A DNA stretch of 64,000 bases, from NCBI GenBank assembly GCA_020634135.1, contig JACKCG010000001.1, forward strand, positions 558,001 to 622,000. The letters are read 5' to 3'. The notes under the pieces are model-generated. The model had not been told where the DNA came from, ran no database searches, and saw only the letters and a program-made list of their open reading frames with translations. The stretch comes from Anaerolineaceae bacterium (lineage in GTDB: Bacteria > Chloroflexota > Anaerolineae > Aggregatilineales > Phototrophicaceae). The position numbers and the translations under genes are program-made. Positions within the stretch are counted from its first letter, which is position 1, and each line of letters opens with the position of its first letter. This document shows, one piece after another, positions 32,941 to 40,835 of this stretch.

Positions 32941-34274
32941 TGCTTCACTTCCTTTAGTTCTGCGACCAGTTGCTCGATTTCATCCAGTGTATATATCCGC
33001 TGGCGGGCGTGGCAGTTTCCCGTCTCATCTATCCTGAGCGGTGCTGTTGTCTGTGCTGCAACGTCGCTTGTAATGGCGGTGGCGACTTGCTGTTGTCGCA
33101 GCAGATGTGCCCATCGCATTCCAGCTTGATGGGCTGTTGGTGTGATATAGAGTTGCATTGGCGGGTTTGTTGTATGCGCTATTTCCCCTATGGCGCGAGC
33201 GAGGTTAATCATGTTGTAGGCAAACCCGACGGCAGGAGTCGCTGGATGCTGGCTGATAAGTTGGATGAGTTCGTTGTACCGGCCACCACCACCTACATTA
33301 ATACCATCTCGAGACGCCAATTCAAAAACGATACCGGTATAGTATTCCCAGCTACGTGCAAGCGAAGGCTTTATGCGCATCTGTTCCGCAGGAATACCGC
33401 AGATCTCTAGGAGATTGATGACGGATTGGAATTCCGCGAGGATCTGTTGAGATACTTCGTCGCTGGCGCCGATTAAATCCCTCATGCGATCCCAAACCTG
33501 AGGCGGCGGGCCGGCGATCTGCCCCCACTGGTCGAGGAAATCGGTGGCTGCGATGATTTGCTCCCAGGCGGCTGCGCCTTTGCGCTTTTGTAGCAGTCGC
33601 CTGGCAATATCCTGGCGGCTGCGGCCTCCGATGAAGTCCGTTGACTTATCAAGCTGAAATTGCAGAATTTCATCTGCGCTGCTTGCCGCCTGTTCAGGTG
33701 CGTATAGCCGTTTGAGCTGCGCTACTAAGTGAGATTTTCCGTGTCCTGGGTCTTGCAGTATCGCAGAGTGGTGGAGAAGAAAACGTTCGATACGGGCGTC
33801 AAGTTGAAAACGTGACAGCAGACGACGGGTTAAGCCAGTATGCCCAATAGTGAGTTGGAAATCGCTCACACCAACTGCGGTCAGGCCATGTGCTGACATA
33901 CTGATGATCTCGGCATCCGCGATCGCCCCGCCCATACCAATGAGTTCCGCGCCAATGCTATAGTGCTGGTATGTGCTGCTGCCGTTTCCTGGCGGGTCCT
34001 GAAAGATTGGGCCATGATATTGCCACCGTGCCATCGGGGATTGGTTGCCGAATAGGCGTGTATAGTGAGAAGCTGCGCCGGCAGTAAATTCAGGACGCAA
34101 AGCGAATTGGTGGTTCTGCCGCTCAAATGTGAACAACGAACTGATAATAGGGTCACCGGCCTTGATGAGAAACAGGTCAGCCGGTTCGATAATCGGTAGA
34201 TCAATCAGTTCATAGCCATAAAGCGCCATGTGCTTTTGAAGAAGATCGGCAATCTGGTGGTCGTGGATGCTCAC
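32937..34274 (-). CDS. hisZ: HisZ-like ATP phosphoribosyltransferase regulatory subunit (HisRS paralogue)
   Basis: The 445-residue protein is a class-II aminoacyl-tRNA-synthetase paralogue: FALRPEFTAGAASHYTRL, then the motif-2-like region RWQYHGPIFQDPPGN and SIGAELIGMGG. Near residue 310 is PSLARSWEYYTGIVFE, where true histidyl-tRNA synthetases have RGLDYYTG, so the histidine-activation Arg is shifted or lost. NVGGGGRYNELI follows. A C-terminal region (MQLYITPTAHQAGMRWAHLL) resembles the HisRS anticodon domain, which short HisZ proteins lack. Coupling to hisG by ATGA supports HisZ. A noncanonical HisRS is the alternative. Confidence 0.8.
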   Translation of the reverse strand: MSIHDHQIADLLQKHMALYGYELIDLPIIEPADLFLIKAGDPIISSLFTFERQNHQFALRPEFTAGAASHYTRLFGNQSPMARWQYHGPIFQDPPGNGSSTYQHYSIGAELIGMGGAIADAEIISMSAHGLTAVGVSDFQLTIGHTGLTRRLLSRFQLDARIERFLLHHSAILQDPGHGKSHLVAQLKRLYAPEQAASSADEILQFQLDKSTDFIGGRSRQDIARRLLQKRKGAAAWEQIIAATDFLDQWGQIAGPPPQVWDRMRDLIGASDEVSQQILAEFQSVINLLEICGIPAEQMRIKPSLARSWEYYTGIVFELASRDGINVGGGGRYNELIQLISQHPATPAVGFAYNMINLARAIGEIAHTTNPPMQLYITPTAHQAGMRWAHLLRQQQVATAITSDVAAQTTAPLRIDETGNCHARQRIYTLDEIEQLVAELKEVKQ

Positions 34275-34359
34275 GCGCGAAAACCCCGCTTTCAGGAAAA
34301 ATCTCTCTCATCATAGCGTGGTTTCCAGGAGACGCAACGGTGGAAATAAGGAAAACTGC

Positions 34360-34387
34360 AGGCGCACCTGAACAACAGGGTGCGCCT
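34360..34387 (-). terminator. Intrinsic terminator of the L,D-transpeptidase gene
   Basis: AGGCGCACC and GGTGCGCCT form a perfect 9-bp stem with a 10-base loop. On the minus strand it is followed by GCAGTTTTCC. It lies 15 bp after the L,D-transpeptidase stop. Confidence 0.75.
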
Positions 34388-34402
34388 GATTGTGGTCTGA
34401 AC

Positions 34403-35476
34403 TTAGTCGTATTGACCACTGCTGTAAACGTAAACAGCGGGGCCAATTTCCTGCTCTGCTGAGGACATGCTGCCCATGACCTCGGCTACCCAGTTATACA
34501 GCCAGTACGCATCGGTGATTGATAGGTTGACACAACCATGGCTGCGGCGGTAGCCAAATCCATCATGCCAGTATGCTCCGTGCAGAGCACGACCTTCGTC
34601 AAAGAACATTGTCCAGGGAACTTCTTCCAGGAAGTAATAGTCATCGCCGGGCTGGCCGCCACTCATGTTTTTACGAGTGCGGCGGAAGTAGATGTTGAAC
34701 AATCCCTCTTGTGTCGGCCAGCGATCCAGGCCGGATGAAACAAGTGTGGCAAAAACGGGCGTCGTGCCTTGATAAGCAATCGCAATCTGCTCGTAAAGAT
34801 CGATACTGATCCATCTATCCGTCTCTACTTCTTCGGGGCGCGTGATGGGTTCGATTTTCGCGACATGAAATTGGTGTACCCACTGGTTAACCCCGATCTG
34901 ATACCAATTGTAACTATCTATTGTCACACTGGCATAGATGTTGACACGGGTATAACGTGGTAATAGCGGTTGGCTCCCATCCGGGTCGTTGCCGGGGACA
35001 GTGCTAGGGTATAGGTTCACGAGCAACCAGGCCATCGGATAGGGGAGTGGCGTTTCCGGTAGCAGGACACCACTGAAGTGCGAGACTGCTGCCCCCATCG
35101 CGCCAAGATGCTCGGACTTTACCCACTGGTCGGTATTGATTTCTGTCCAACCTTCCTGATTCCGAAGCGATGTCACGAAGTTGAAGCCTGCGTCCAGTGT
35201 CCCGGTGGCATTTCCGTCGGGGGTGTCGTAAATTGTCAATGGATTTTTGCCAATGACCTGTTGATACGCTCGGTCGTAGAGCAGGTTGTTGTTGGTCGTA
35301 AGTACCTGAACATTGGGTTCAGGGTAAAGGGCTATCTCGTCGGCTGTCAGACCATAGATTTCCGATGAAATATCAAAACAGGGCGTTTCCGGGAAACATT
35401 CGAGTGCTAAGGCGCTGGGAATGGTGATAGTCAGCAGGAGAAATAGCGTTGGGATGGTGTGCCGGATTGTTTTCAT
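34403..35476 (-). CDS. Exported L,D-transpeptidase (YkuD domain)
   Basis: The ATG at 35476 follows AGGG at good spacing and opens a signal peptide (MKTIRHTIPTLFLLLTITIP, cut near ALAL). The 357-residue protein has two SH3-like repeats, then a YkuD catalytic domain: LHGAYWHDGFGYRRSHGCVN holds the His and Cys active site (SHGCVN). Such enzymes cross-link peptidoglycan at diaminopimelate residues. Presence of asd and a DapL-like gene in the window fits a mDAP wall. Confidence 0.93.
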   Translation of the reverse strand: MKTIRHTIPTLFLLLTITIPSALALECFPETPCFDISSEIYGLTADEIALYPEPNVQVLTTNNNLLYDRAYQQVIGKNPLTIYDTPDGNATGTLDAGFNFVTSLRNQEGWTEINTDQWVKSEHLGAMGAAVSHFSGVLLPETPLPYPMAWLLVNLYPSTVPGNDPDGSQPLLPRYTRVNIYASVTIDSYNWYQIGVNQWVHQFHVAKIEPITRPEEVETDRWISIDLYEQIAIAYQGTTPVFATLVSSGLDRWPTQEGLFNIYFRRTRKNMSGGQPGDDYYFLEEVPWTMFFDEGRALHGAYWHDGFGYRRSHGCVNLSITDAYWLYNWVAEVMGSMSSAEQEIGPAVYVYSSGQYD

Positions 35477-35771
35477 CGTGTGTGCGACCCTATGCAATGA
35501 CTGATATTCTGGAATTTGAATTTATTCTACGGCATTCGAATACCACAGGACTGTACGGTTAACTGCCGAACACCTGACGGAATCGGGACTATTTTCTTTT
35601 GCCAACTGGATTGCATGATCTTCAGTATCGCTTTATACTCCAATATGTGTATGCAAAGTTGAGCATAATTTGCCATTTCACTTTATACTTTACTTACGGT
35701 CATAGTGGCCTGCCTGACAAACTGATATACCTGTGATTGGAGGGGCGGGCTGGTATCAGGAGAAATATGCA

Positions 35772-37298
35772 ATGAAACAACAAGCTAAACTTCTTTCGCT
35801 GCTGCTGATGCTCTCTATCGTTTCAGGGGTGTTTGTTTTTACCCAGCCTGTGGTTGCTTCGCCCCCGGCACAACAGGTGCAGTTTGTAGCCCCTCGGCTG
35901 ATTGTTAATTCGAGTTTTCTGAATGCTCGTGTAGGACCGGGCGTGCAATATGCAGTGTTGATTACCCTGGTAGGTGGCACCGAGCTGCCGGTTCTGGGGC
36001 GGGCAACAGACAATGTCTGGTTTCAGGTTTCGACTCCTATCGGAGTTGCCTGGGTGAATTCTGAATACACTATCCCGCGCGGGAATTTCGAGCAAGTTCC
36101 CACCATCCGCCTTTCCGACATCGCGGCGTCGGCAGTTGGCACAACGGCGACTTCATTGGCTCTTCCAGGGCAGGGTGGTGGCGGTGGCGCGCCCGCTGCG
36201 ACGGTATCGGGGCAGGGCGGTCGCGTTGAACTGTACTTCGGTGAATTTCAGACTCCCACTGTGGTTGTAGCTGGCGAGCGGTTTCGCGTCAAACTGGATG
36301 TAGAAGCGGTTAATGTTCGTTCTCAGCCCCTGGCGGATGCGCCATCATTGGGAACAATCTTCCGAGATGAAACCAATGCAACGGACTACGCGCTGGTTGG
36401 CTCCTCGCGCGACAGTAACAATGTGGACTGGTTCGCCATTGATGTGGCTGGCATTGGAACGGGTTGGATTGAAGCACCTAAAGTTACGCTTCGGTTATCG
36501 CGGGTATCCGGCAACGTCTACATTGTAATCGCTGAAGTTGTCCAGATGACGGATACACCGGGTGGCAGCGGCACCAATATGCCGAATCTGACTGCTGGTC
36601 GTGAGGGTTTCCTGGTTGGTGCTAGCCAGGACGGTAAATTTGCCCAACTGGAACTGGGTGATGGATTGCGTGGTTGGGTGCCACTGGAAGCTGTTACGGG
36701 ACGTACCGGGACGGTGACGGACTTGATTGATCTGTCTCTGGTTGGTGCTGCTCCTGTGAGCAGTGGAGCGACAACGACAACTGGCACGACTGCTACAACA
36801 ACTACGACTGCGCCAAGAAGTCTCACGCTTGATACACCCCATGTCGTTGTGAACACACCGTTCTTGAATGGACGCAGTGGCCCTGGGGTTCAGTTCACAT
36901 CTGTGGCAACATTTGCCGGTGGCACAGAGCTTCCGGTTATTGGCATTGCTTCCGATGGTGTATGGATGTTGGTGAGCGGGCCTTTTGGACAGGCCTGGGT
37001 CAACAATGAATACACAGTATTCCGGGGCAGCATCCAGGCCGTTCCGATTATTCGGAATGCGACTGGTATGTTGTCATCGCCCACAGCCGTTATAGCGGCC
37101 CCGGTGACGATTTACGCTGCGCCAGGGTTGAATTTTGGCGCGATTGGTACAGTAGGCGCACCGGCAGAGGTAGCAGTTGTGGCTCGGACAGCTGATTTTA
37201 CCTGGGTGCAGTTGAATACGACCCTGGGCTTTGGCTGGGTTCCTGCCAATCAGGTTACGCTCCGTGGTGATACCAGCCTGATTCCTGTTGTCGGTTAA
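35772..37298 (+). CDS. Exported multi-SH3-like protein with internal duplication
   Basis: The ATG at 35772 follows AGGAG and opens a signal peptide (MKQQAKLLSLLLMLSIVSGV, cut near VVAS). The 508-residue product has four or five bacterial SH3-like units. Two are close copies: nt 35889-36083 and nt 36834-37029 both read FLN-R-GPGVQ, then GGTELPV and AWVN-EYT--RG. Linkers are Gly- and Thr-rich (TTTTGTTATTTTTA). No catalytic domain or anchor is seen. It is probably a secreted or wall-bound binding protein. Its upstream gap of 274 bp holds no gene. Confidence 0.85.
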   Translation: MKQQAKLLSLLLMLSIVSGVFVFTQPVVASPPAQQVQFVAPRLIVNSSFLNARVGPGVQYAVLITLVGGTELPVLGRATDNVWFQVSTPIGVAWVNSEYTIPRGNFEQVPTIRLSDIAASAVGTTATSLALPGQGGGGGAPAATVSGQGGRVELYFGEFQTPTVVVAGERFRVKLDVEAVNVRSQPLADAPSLGTIFRDETNATDYALVGSSRDSNNVDWFAIDVAGIGTGWIEAPKVTLRLSRVSGNVYIVIAEVVQMTDTPGGSGTNMPNLTAGREGFLVGASQDGKFAQLELGDGLRGWVPLEAVTGRTGTVTDLIDLSLVGAAPVSSGATTTTGTTATTTTTAPRSLTLDTPHVVVNTPFLNGRSGPGVQFTSVATFAGGTELPVIGIASDGVWMLVSGPFGQAWVNNEYTVFRGSIQAVPIIRNATGMLSSPTAVIAAPVTIYAAPGLNFGAIGTVGAPAEVAVVARTADFTWVQLNTTLGFGWVPANQVTLRGDTSLIPVVG

Positions 37299-37396
37299 TT
37301 CGCTGCGCAACTTGGGTTTGTGGAGACGGCACTAGAATTCTCCGACCTGATATTGGTGAATAGAAGCGTTGCCTGTAAAACGAGACCGTGATTTGA

Positions 37397-37445
37397 AGGT
37401 GCCTGTTACGCATTTTGGGGTAATTAGGCACCTGTTCTAATCCTT
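37397..37445 (+). terminator. Hairpin and T-rich tail after the SH3-like gene
   Basis: AGGTGCCT (37397-37404) and AGGCACCT (37426-37433) form an 8-bp stem, extended inside by GTTAC/GTAAT-type pairing. TTCTAATCCTTTT follows. It lies about 100 bp after the SH3-like gene stop. Confidence 0.6.
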
Positions 37446-37543
37446 TTGCGATCTTGGATAAAATTCCTATACGTTGCAGGCGGACTCTATGCTATAGTTA
37501 GCAGCTATCGTTGTTTGCTAGAACGCAAGTGTGGGAAGATGTT

Positions 37544-37900
37544 ATGCGAATTGCTTATGTGGAAGACAATGCCGCAAACCTGGCGCTGCTGGGTCGTATC
37601 TGTAATATGAATCAGGACGAATTGATCACGTATCGCAACCCATTGGACGCATTTAGCCAGATTAATGAGGCCCCTGTTGACCTGATTATCATTGATATGC
37701 ACCTGGGTGACGATCAGATAGATGGATTGGAGTTGACTCGCAAACTGCGCGATAATGGTGTTGCTGTACCGATTATTGCTATCACATCGTACGATAATAT
37801 CTATGCAAGCCGCTATGCCGATGCTGGCTGTGATGATTACATCCAGAAGCCCGTTGCTATTCAAGATATGGTGAATCTGATAAACGAATATCGTAGATAG
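37544..37900 (+). CDS. Stand-alone response-regulator receiver domain (CheY-like)
   Basis: The 118-residue protein is only a receiver domain. It has the acidic pair Glu7-Asp8 (YVEDN), phosphoacceptor Asp51 (LIIIDMHLGD), the Thr/Ser switch (AITSYD) and Lys in IQKPVA. ATG at 37544 is chosen because the domain begins there. No histidine kinase or output domain is adjacent, so it must be phosphorylated from elsewhere and signal by binding a partner. A terminator separates it from the TPR gene. Confidence 0.93.
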   Translation: MRIAYVEDNAANLALLGRICNMNQDELITYRNPLDAFSQINEAPVDLIIIDMHLGDDQIDGLELTRKLRDNGVAVPIIAITSYDNIYASRYADAGCDDYIQKPVAIQDMVNLINEYRR

Positions 37901-37943
37901 GTTGCGAGTTGCATAGATGGTCCTAATCTAACTGTTTTGATTG

Positions 37944-37976
37944 GCTCTACACACAGATGTAGAGCTTGTTTTTTTG
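37944..37976 (+). terminator. Intrinsic terminator after the receiver gene
   Basis: GCTCTACA and TGTAGAGC form a perfect 8-bp stem with a 6-base loop, followed by TTGTTTTTTTG. It begins 43 bp after the receiver gene stop. Confidence 0.9.
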
Positions 37977-37991
37977 TGAAAGGTGGGGCAA

Positions 37992-40061
37992 ATGTATGAC
38001 CTTGCAGACAAGTTAATGGGGAGACAGCAGAGTAAGAGTGGTGGCGGCCTGGAGACCGCTATATTCGGCTCTGCGTCGAGTTTAGCAGATGCGATTGATG
38101 CCGGTGGACCACGCTTACGTATTGGATTGTGGCCGGTGCGTAGCACTACCGCCCCACAGGTTGCAATGGGATTAGCGGGGCTATTGGGCTTCTTGCTGGA
38201 AGATTGGTCGAGTGACCTAAGGGTGTATCGTTTGTTTGCATCCTTGGACGGTGACCCGGCAGATTATGCCTGGTTACCGGAAAAATCCCAGTTTGATGTG
38301 GATGATTGGGGTTTGGACGACTTGGATGAGAATGTAGCCATATGGGGCACATTGGAAACCGCGCGTGAAAAGTGGTCGCTTACTCTTGAGGTAGAAAATG
38401 ATCTGGCAGATGAGCCAGATGACCTGAAGCAATTCCGTTATGAAACTGATAACCTGGCCCAATTAGTCGCAGGTCTTCCTAAAATAGCAGCCGAAATCGC
38501 TGCTTTTTTGGAAGCTGGAGATCCCAATATTTCCCGACGGCCTTACCAGATAGGAGGCTGGAAAGATGCCGATCTGGAGCGCGTATTGGGTCAGTTGTTT
38601 GCGAATGAGGTCAGCCTTCTGTTGCATTTATGGGGAAAAGAATGGGGAGCCGAGCAGGCAAAGCCGGAGCTTGAGCGTTTTTTTGAGGCCTGTGCTGCGT
38701 TGAGTGGCGATATCGGCGGATGGTTGGCGGCGCATGGCTTAGCACGGATCCTGAATCCGATTTTCCACCCGTTGGATTCCTTGCTCTTTCCCTTAGTAGG
38801 AAGACTGGTCTCTATGTTTGAGCAGTCAGTGTTTCCATATATTTTACTTAGTTCTGCGGTGGCAAGACTGGATAGCCTGAAGCGAGGCTGCGAACTCATG
38901 GAGGACGCGGCTGTGCGATTCGAATCGGACGTTATATTCTGGATAAATCTGGGTCGAATGTATTATCGAAACCGGCATTTTTTTGAGGCAGTGGATGCCT
39001 ATCAGCGGGGTATTGGAGCGGCGGATGTGCCAGCTGCTTATTATATGGAATACGCCGAATTGCTGGGTTTAATGGATATGGCGGGTGTACAGTTTGACTT
39101 TGACAATGACCGTGTTGGGATTACTGGCAGAACCTTTGTTGATGGAGTTGTGTTGGCCGACCTGGAGAATGTTGAGCCGGAAAATGTGCTGGCAGTAGAG
39201 GTGATAGCGGCATATCGTGCTGTTCTGAAAAGTGAGAGCAGTGCGGGCGTTCTGCACGCACTGGTCATGCAGTTGATTGAGATGGAAGATTACGACGCGG
39301 TGTGGAATGACTTTGAGTTGCTGGTTTCCGCTGACGATAAGGGTGACTATGTGCGCCAGGTTATTGAGGCGTTGGTTAGTGTGCCGGATGCTGGCCCAGC
39401 TGTGCGTGTTTTGCGGCAGGCGGTAGTCCGTTCACCTGATCGGTTCGACCTGTTGCGCAATCTAGGGCATGTGCTACTGCTGGATGAGCAATATGCCGAA
39501 GCGCGGGACGTTCTGGACAAGGCGCGAGACCTTGCAGCAGGGGATAAGGCGGCGTGTGTTGAGGTTGATCGGCTGTTACTGACGGCGGATGATCCAGACT
39601 TTGAAGCAGCAATGGCCGAACTAACGACACTGATTAACGCTGGTGTGTCGCCGAAAGCAGACGATGTTGACTTTTTGGAACATGCCCTTGAGAAAGTGCC
39701 AACGTTGGCGGAGGCTTATTTACTGCTTGCTCAGGCATATATAAAATGGGGTGAAACAGATGATGCCCTGGAAGTGTTATTGGACGGACAGAAGCATTTG
39801 CCGGATCACCCCAGGGTGCTGGAAATGCTGGTCGGTACATTGTGGCGATCGGATGAACGGGAACTGGCGCTACGGTACTTGAATAGAGGGCTGGCGGCAA
39901 ACCCGGTAGATGTCCCATTGTTGGCGTTGGCCGGTCGCTGTATGTTTGAAAGTGGTCAAGATGAACAGGCGAAGAGTTTTCTTCTTCGCGCCGAGGCAAT
40001 TGCGCCACGTGATCCAGCGTTATCGGCAGTCCGTGCCTATATTGCCAAGTCTATGAACTAG
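37992..40061 (+). CDS. Large TPR-repeat protein
   Basis: The ATG at 37992 follows AAGGTGGGG. The 689-residue protein has no signal peptide. The N-terminal third is a region I do not recognise (LRIGLWPVRSTTAPQVAMGL early on), and the rest is TPR-like. Clear units include VIFWINLGRMYYRNRHFFEA, DRFDLLRNLGHVLLLDEQYA, AEAYLLLAQAYIKWGETDDA and LPLLALAGRCMF-like VPLLALAGRCMFESGQDEQA. It is likely a cytosolic scaffold. It converges with yigZ 20 bp later without an obvious terminator. Confidence 0.85.
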   Translation: MYDLADKLMGRQQSKSGGGLETAIFGSASSLADAIDAGGPRLRIGLWPVRSTTAPQVAMGLAGLLGFLLEDWSSDLRVYRLFASLDGDPADYAWLPEKSQFDVDDWGLDDLDENVAIWGTLETAREKWSLTLEVENDLADEPDDLKQFRYETDNLAQLVAGLPKIAAEIAAFLEAGDPNISRRPYQIGGWKDADLERVLGQLFANEVSLLLHLWGKEWGAEQAKPELERFFEACAALSGDIGGWLAAHGLARILNPIFHPLDSLLFPLVGRLVSMFEQSVFPYILLSSAVARLDSLKRGCELMEDAAVRFESDVIFWINLGRMYYRNRHFFEAVDAYQRGIGAADVPAAYYMEYAELLGLMDMAGVQFDFDNDRVGITGRTFVDGVVLADLENVEPENVLAVEVIAAYRAVLKSESSAGVLHALVMQLIEMEDYDAVWNDFELLVSADDKGDYVRQVIEALVSVPDAGPAVRVLRQAVVRSPDRFDLLRNLGHVLLLDEQYAEARDVLDKARDLAAGDKAACVEVDRLLLTADDPDFEAAMAELTTLINAGVSPKADDVDFLEHALEKVPTLAEAYLLLAQAYIKWGETDDALEVLLDGQKHLPDHPRVLEMLVGTLWRSDERELALRYLNRGLAANPVDVPLLALAGRCMFESGQDEQAKSFLLRAEAIAPRDPALSAVRAYIAKSMN

Positions 40062-40081
40062 CTGCTTCGCATAGTCAGAAA

Positions 40082-40702
40082 CTAATCCAACACAACCGGA
40101 ACAATTTTACCGGCAGATAGTTCAGCCAGTGCATGACTCAGCGCCATTTGTTCAGTAGTTGGAAGTATTACCGTGAGGATAATTTCACCGGCAAAGTCTT
40201 CGTCAACTATATCGCCAGAATGCGCTGAGATCAGCCGTTTCGCACGTTCATAGAGTGAATAGCTGATTTCGATGCCAAGTGTGACCGTAGCGATCTTGAG
40301 CCGTGTCTTAAGCTGCGCCAGGCCAATTTGAGCTGATTCGGTATATGCACGAACCAGTCCTCCTGTACCAAGTTTTGTTCCACCAAAAAAGCGTGTCGTA
40401 ACAATGGCAATGTCACCAATTTGAGTTCCCCGCAGCACAGCCAGAGTTGGTGGGCCTGCCGTCCCCGAAGGCTCACCAGCGTCGCTCATACCCTCAACAA
40501 CACTATTTCCATAACCAATCCGGAAAGCATAGACATGATGCGATGCGCCGGGCATCTCGGTACGCACATCAGCCAAAAGACCTTTCACATCACTCATTGA
40601 GGCAATCATATCAATAGTTGTGATGAAGCGAGAATTTACAATAACAATTTCAGTTTGACAGCGAGCAGCCGGAACGGCGTAACTGGCATCAGTATTTTCC
40701 AT
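40082..40702 (-). CDS. yigZ: IMPACT/YigZ family protein (UPF0029)
   Basis: The 206-residue protein has the IMPACT fold: an N-terminal SRFITTIDMIASMSDVKGLL, then HHVYAFRIG, the signature DAGEPSGTAGPP and FFGGTKLGTGGLVRAYTES. A C-terminal ferredoxin-like domain follows (ISYSLYERAKRLISAHSGDI). Yeast IMPACT regulates translation through Gcn2; the bacterial role is not settled. It is downstream of the helicase operon, separated by 133 bp containing an imperfect inverted repeat. Confidence 0.93.
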   Translation of the reverse strand: MENTDASYAVPAARCQTEIVIVNSRFITTIDMIASMSDVKGLLADVRTEMPGASHHVYAFRIGYGNSVVEGMSDAGEPSGTAGPPTLAVLRGTQIGDIAIVTTRFFGGTKLGTGGLVRAYTESAQIGLAQLKTRLKIATVTLGIEISYSLYERAKRLISAHSGDIVDEDFAGEIILTVILPTTEQMALSHALAELSAGKIVPVVLD

Positions 40703-40740
40703 TCAGCCCAACTTTCGCATAGTCATTAACACAACAAAGA

Positions 40741-40809
40741 GAGAAACACCCACACACAAAAACACAAAACCCATCCGCGCTTCTATGATCTGTGTGTGAG
40801 GAGTTTCTC
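40741..40809 (-). repeat. Imperfect inverted repeat between helicase and yigZ genes
   Basis: GAGAAACACCCACACAC (40741-40757) and GTGTGTGAGGAGTTTCTC (40792-40809) pair well with one bulge and one mismatch, across a 34-base loop. On the minus strand the stem is followed by TCTTTGTTGTG, so it may end the helicase operon or control yigZ. Confidence 0.5.
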
Positions 40810-40835
40810 TCGCACAACAGCCAGAAACGAAAAGA

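Noticed and set aside
34275..34359. A gene between hisZ and the L,D-transpeptidase gene
   Set aside because: The gap is short and holds only the hisZ upstream region and a terminator; its open frames lack similarity and ribosome sites.
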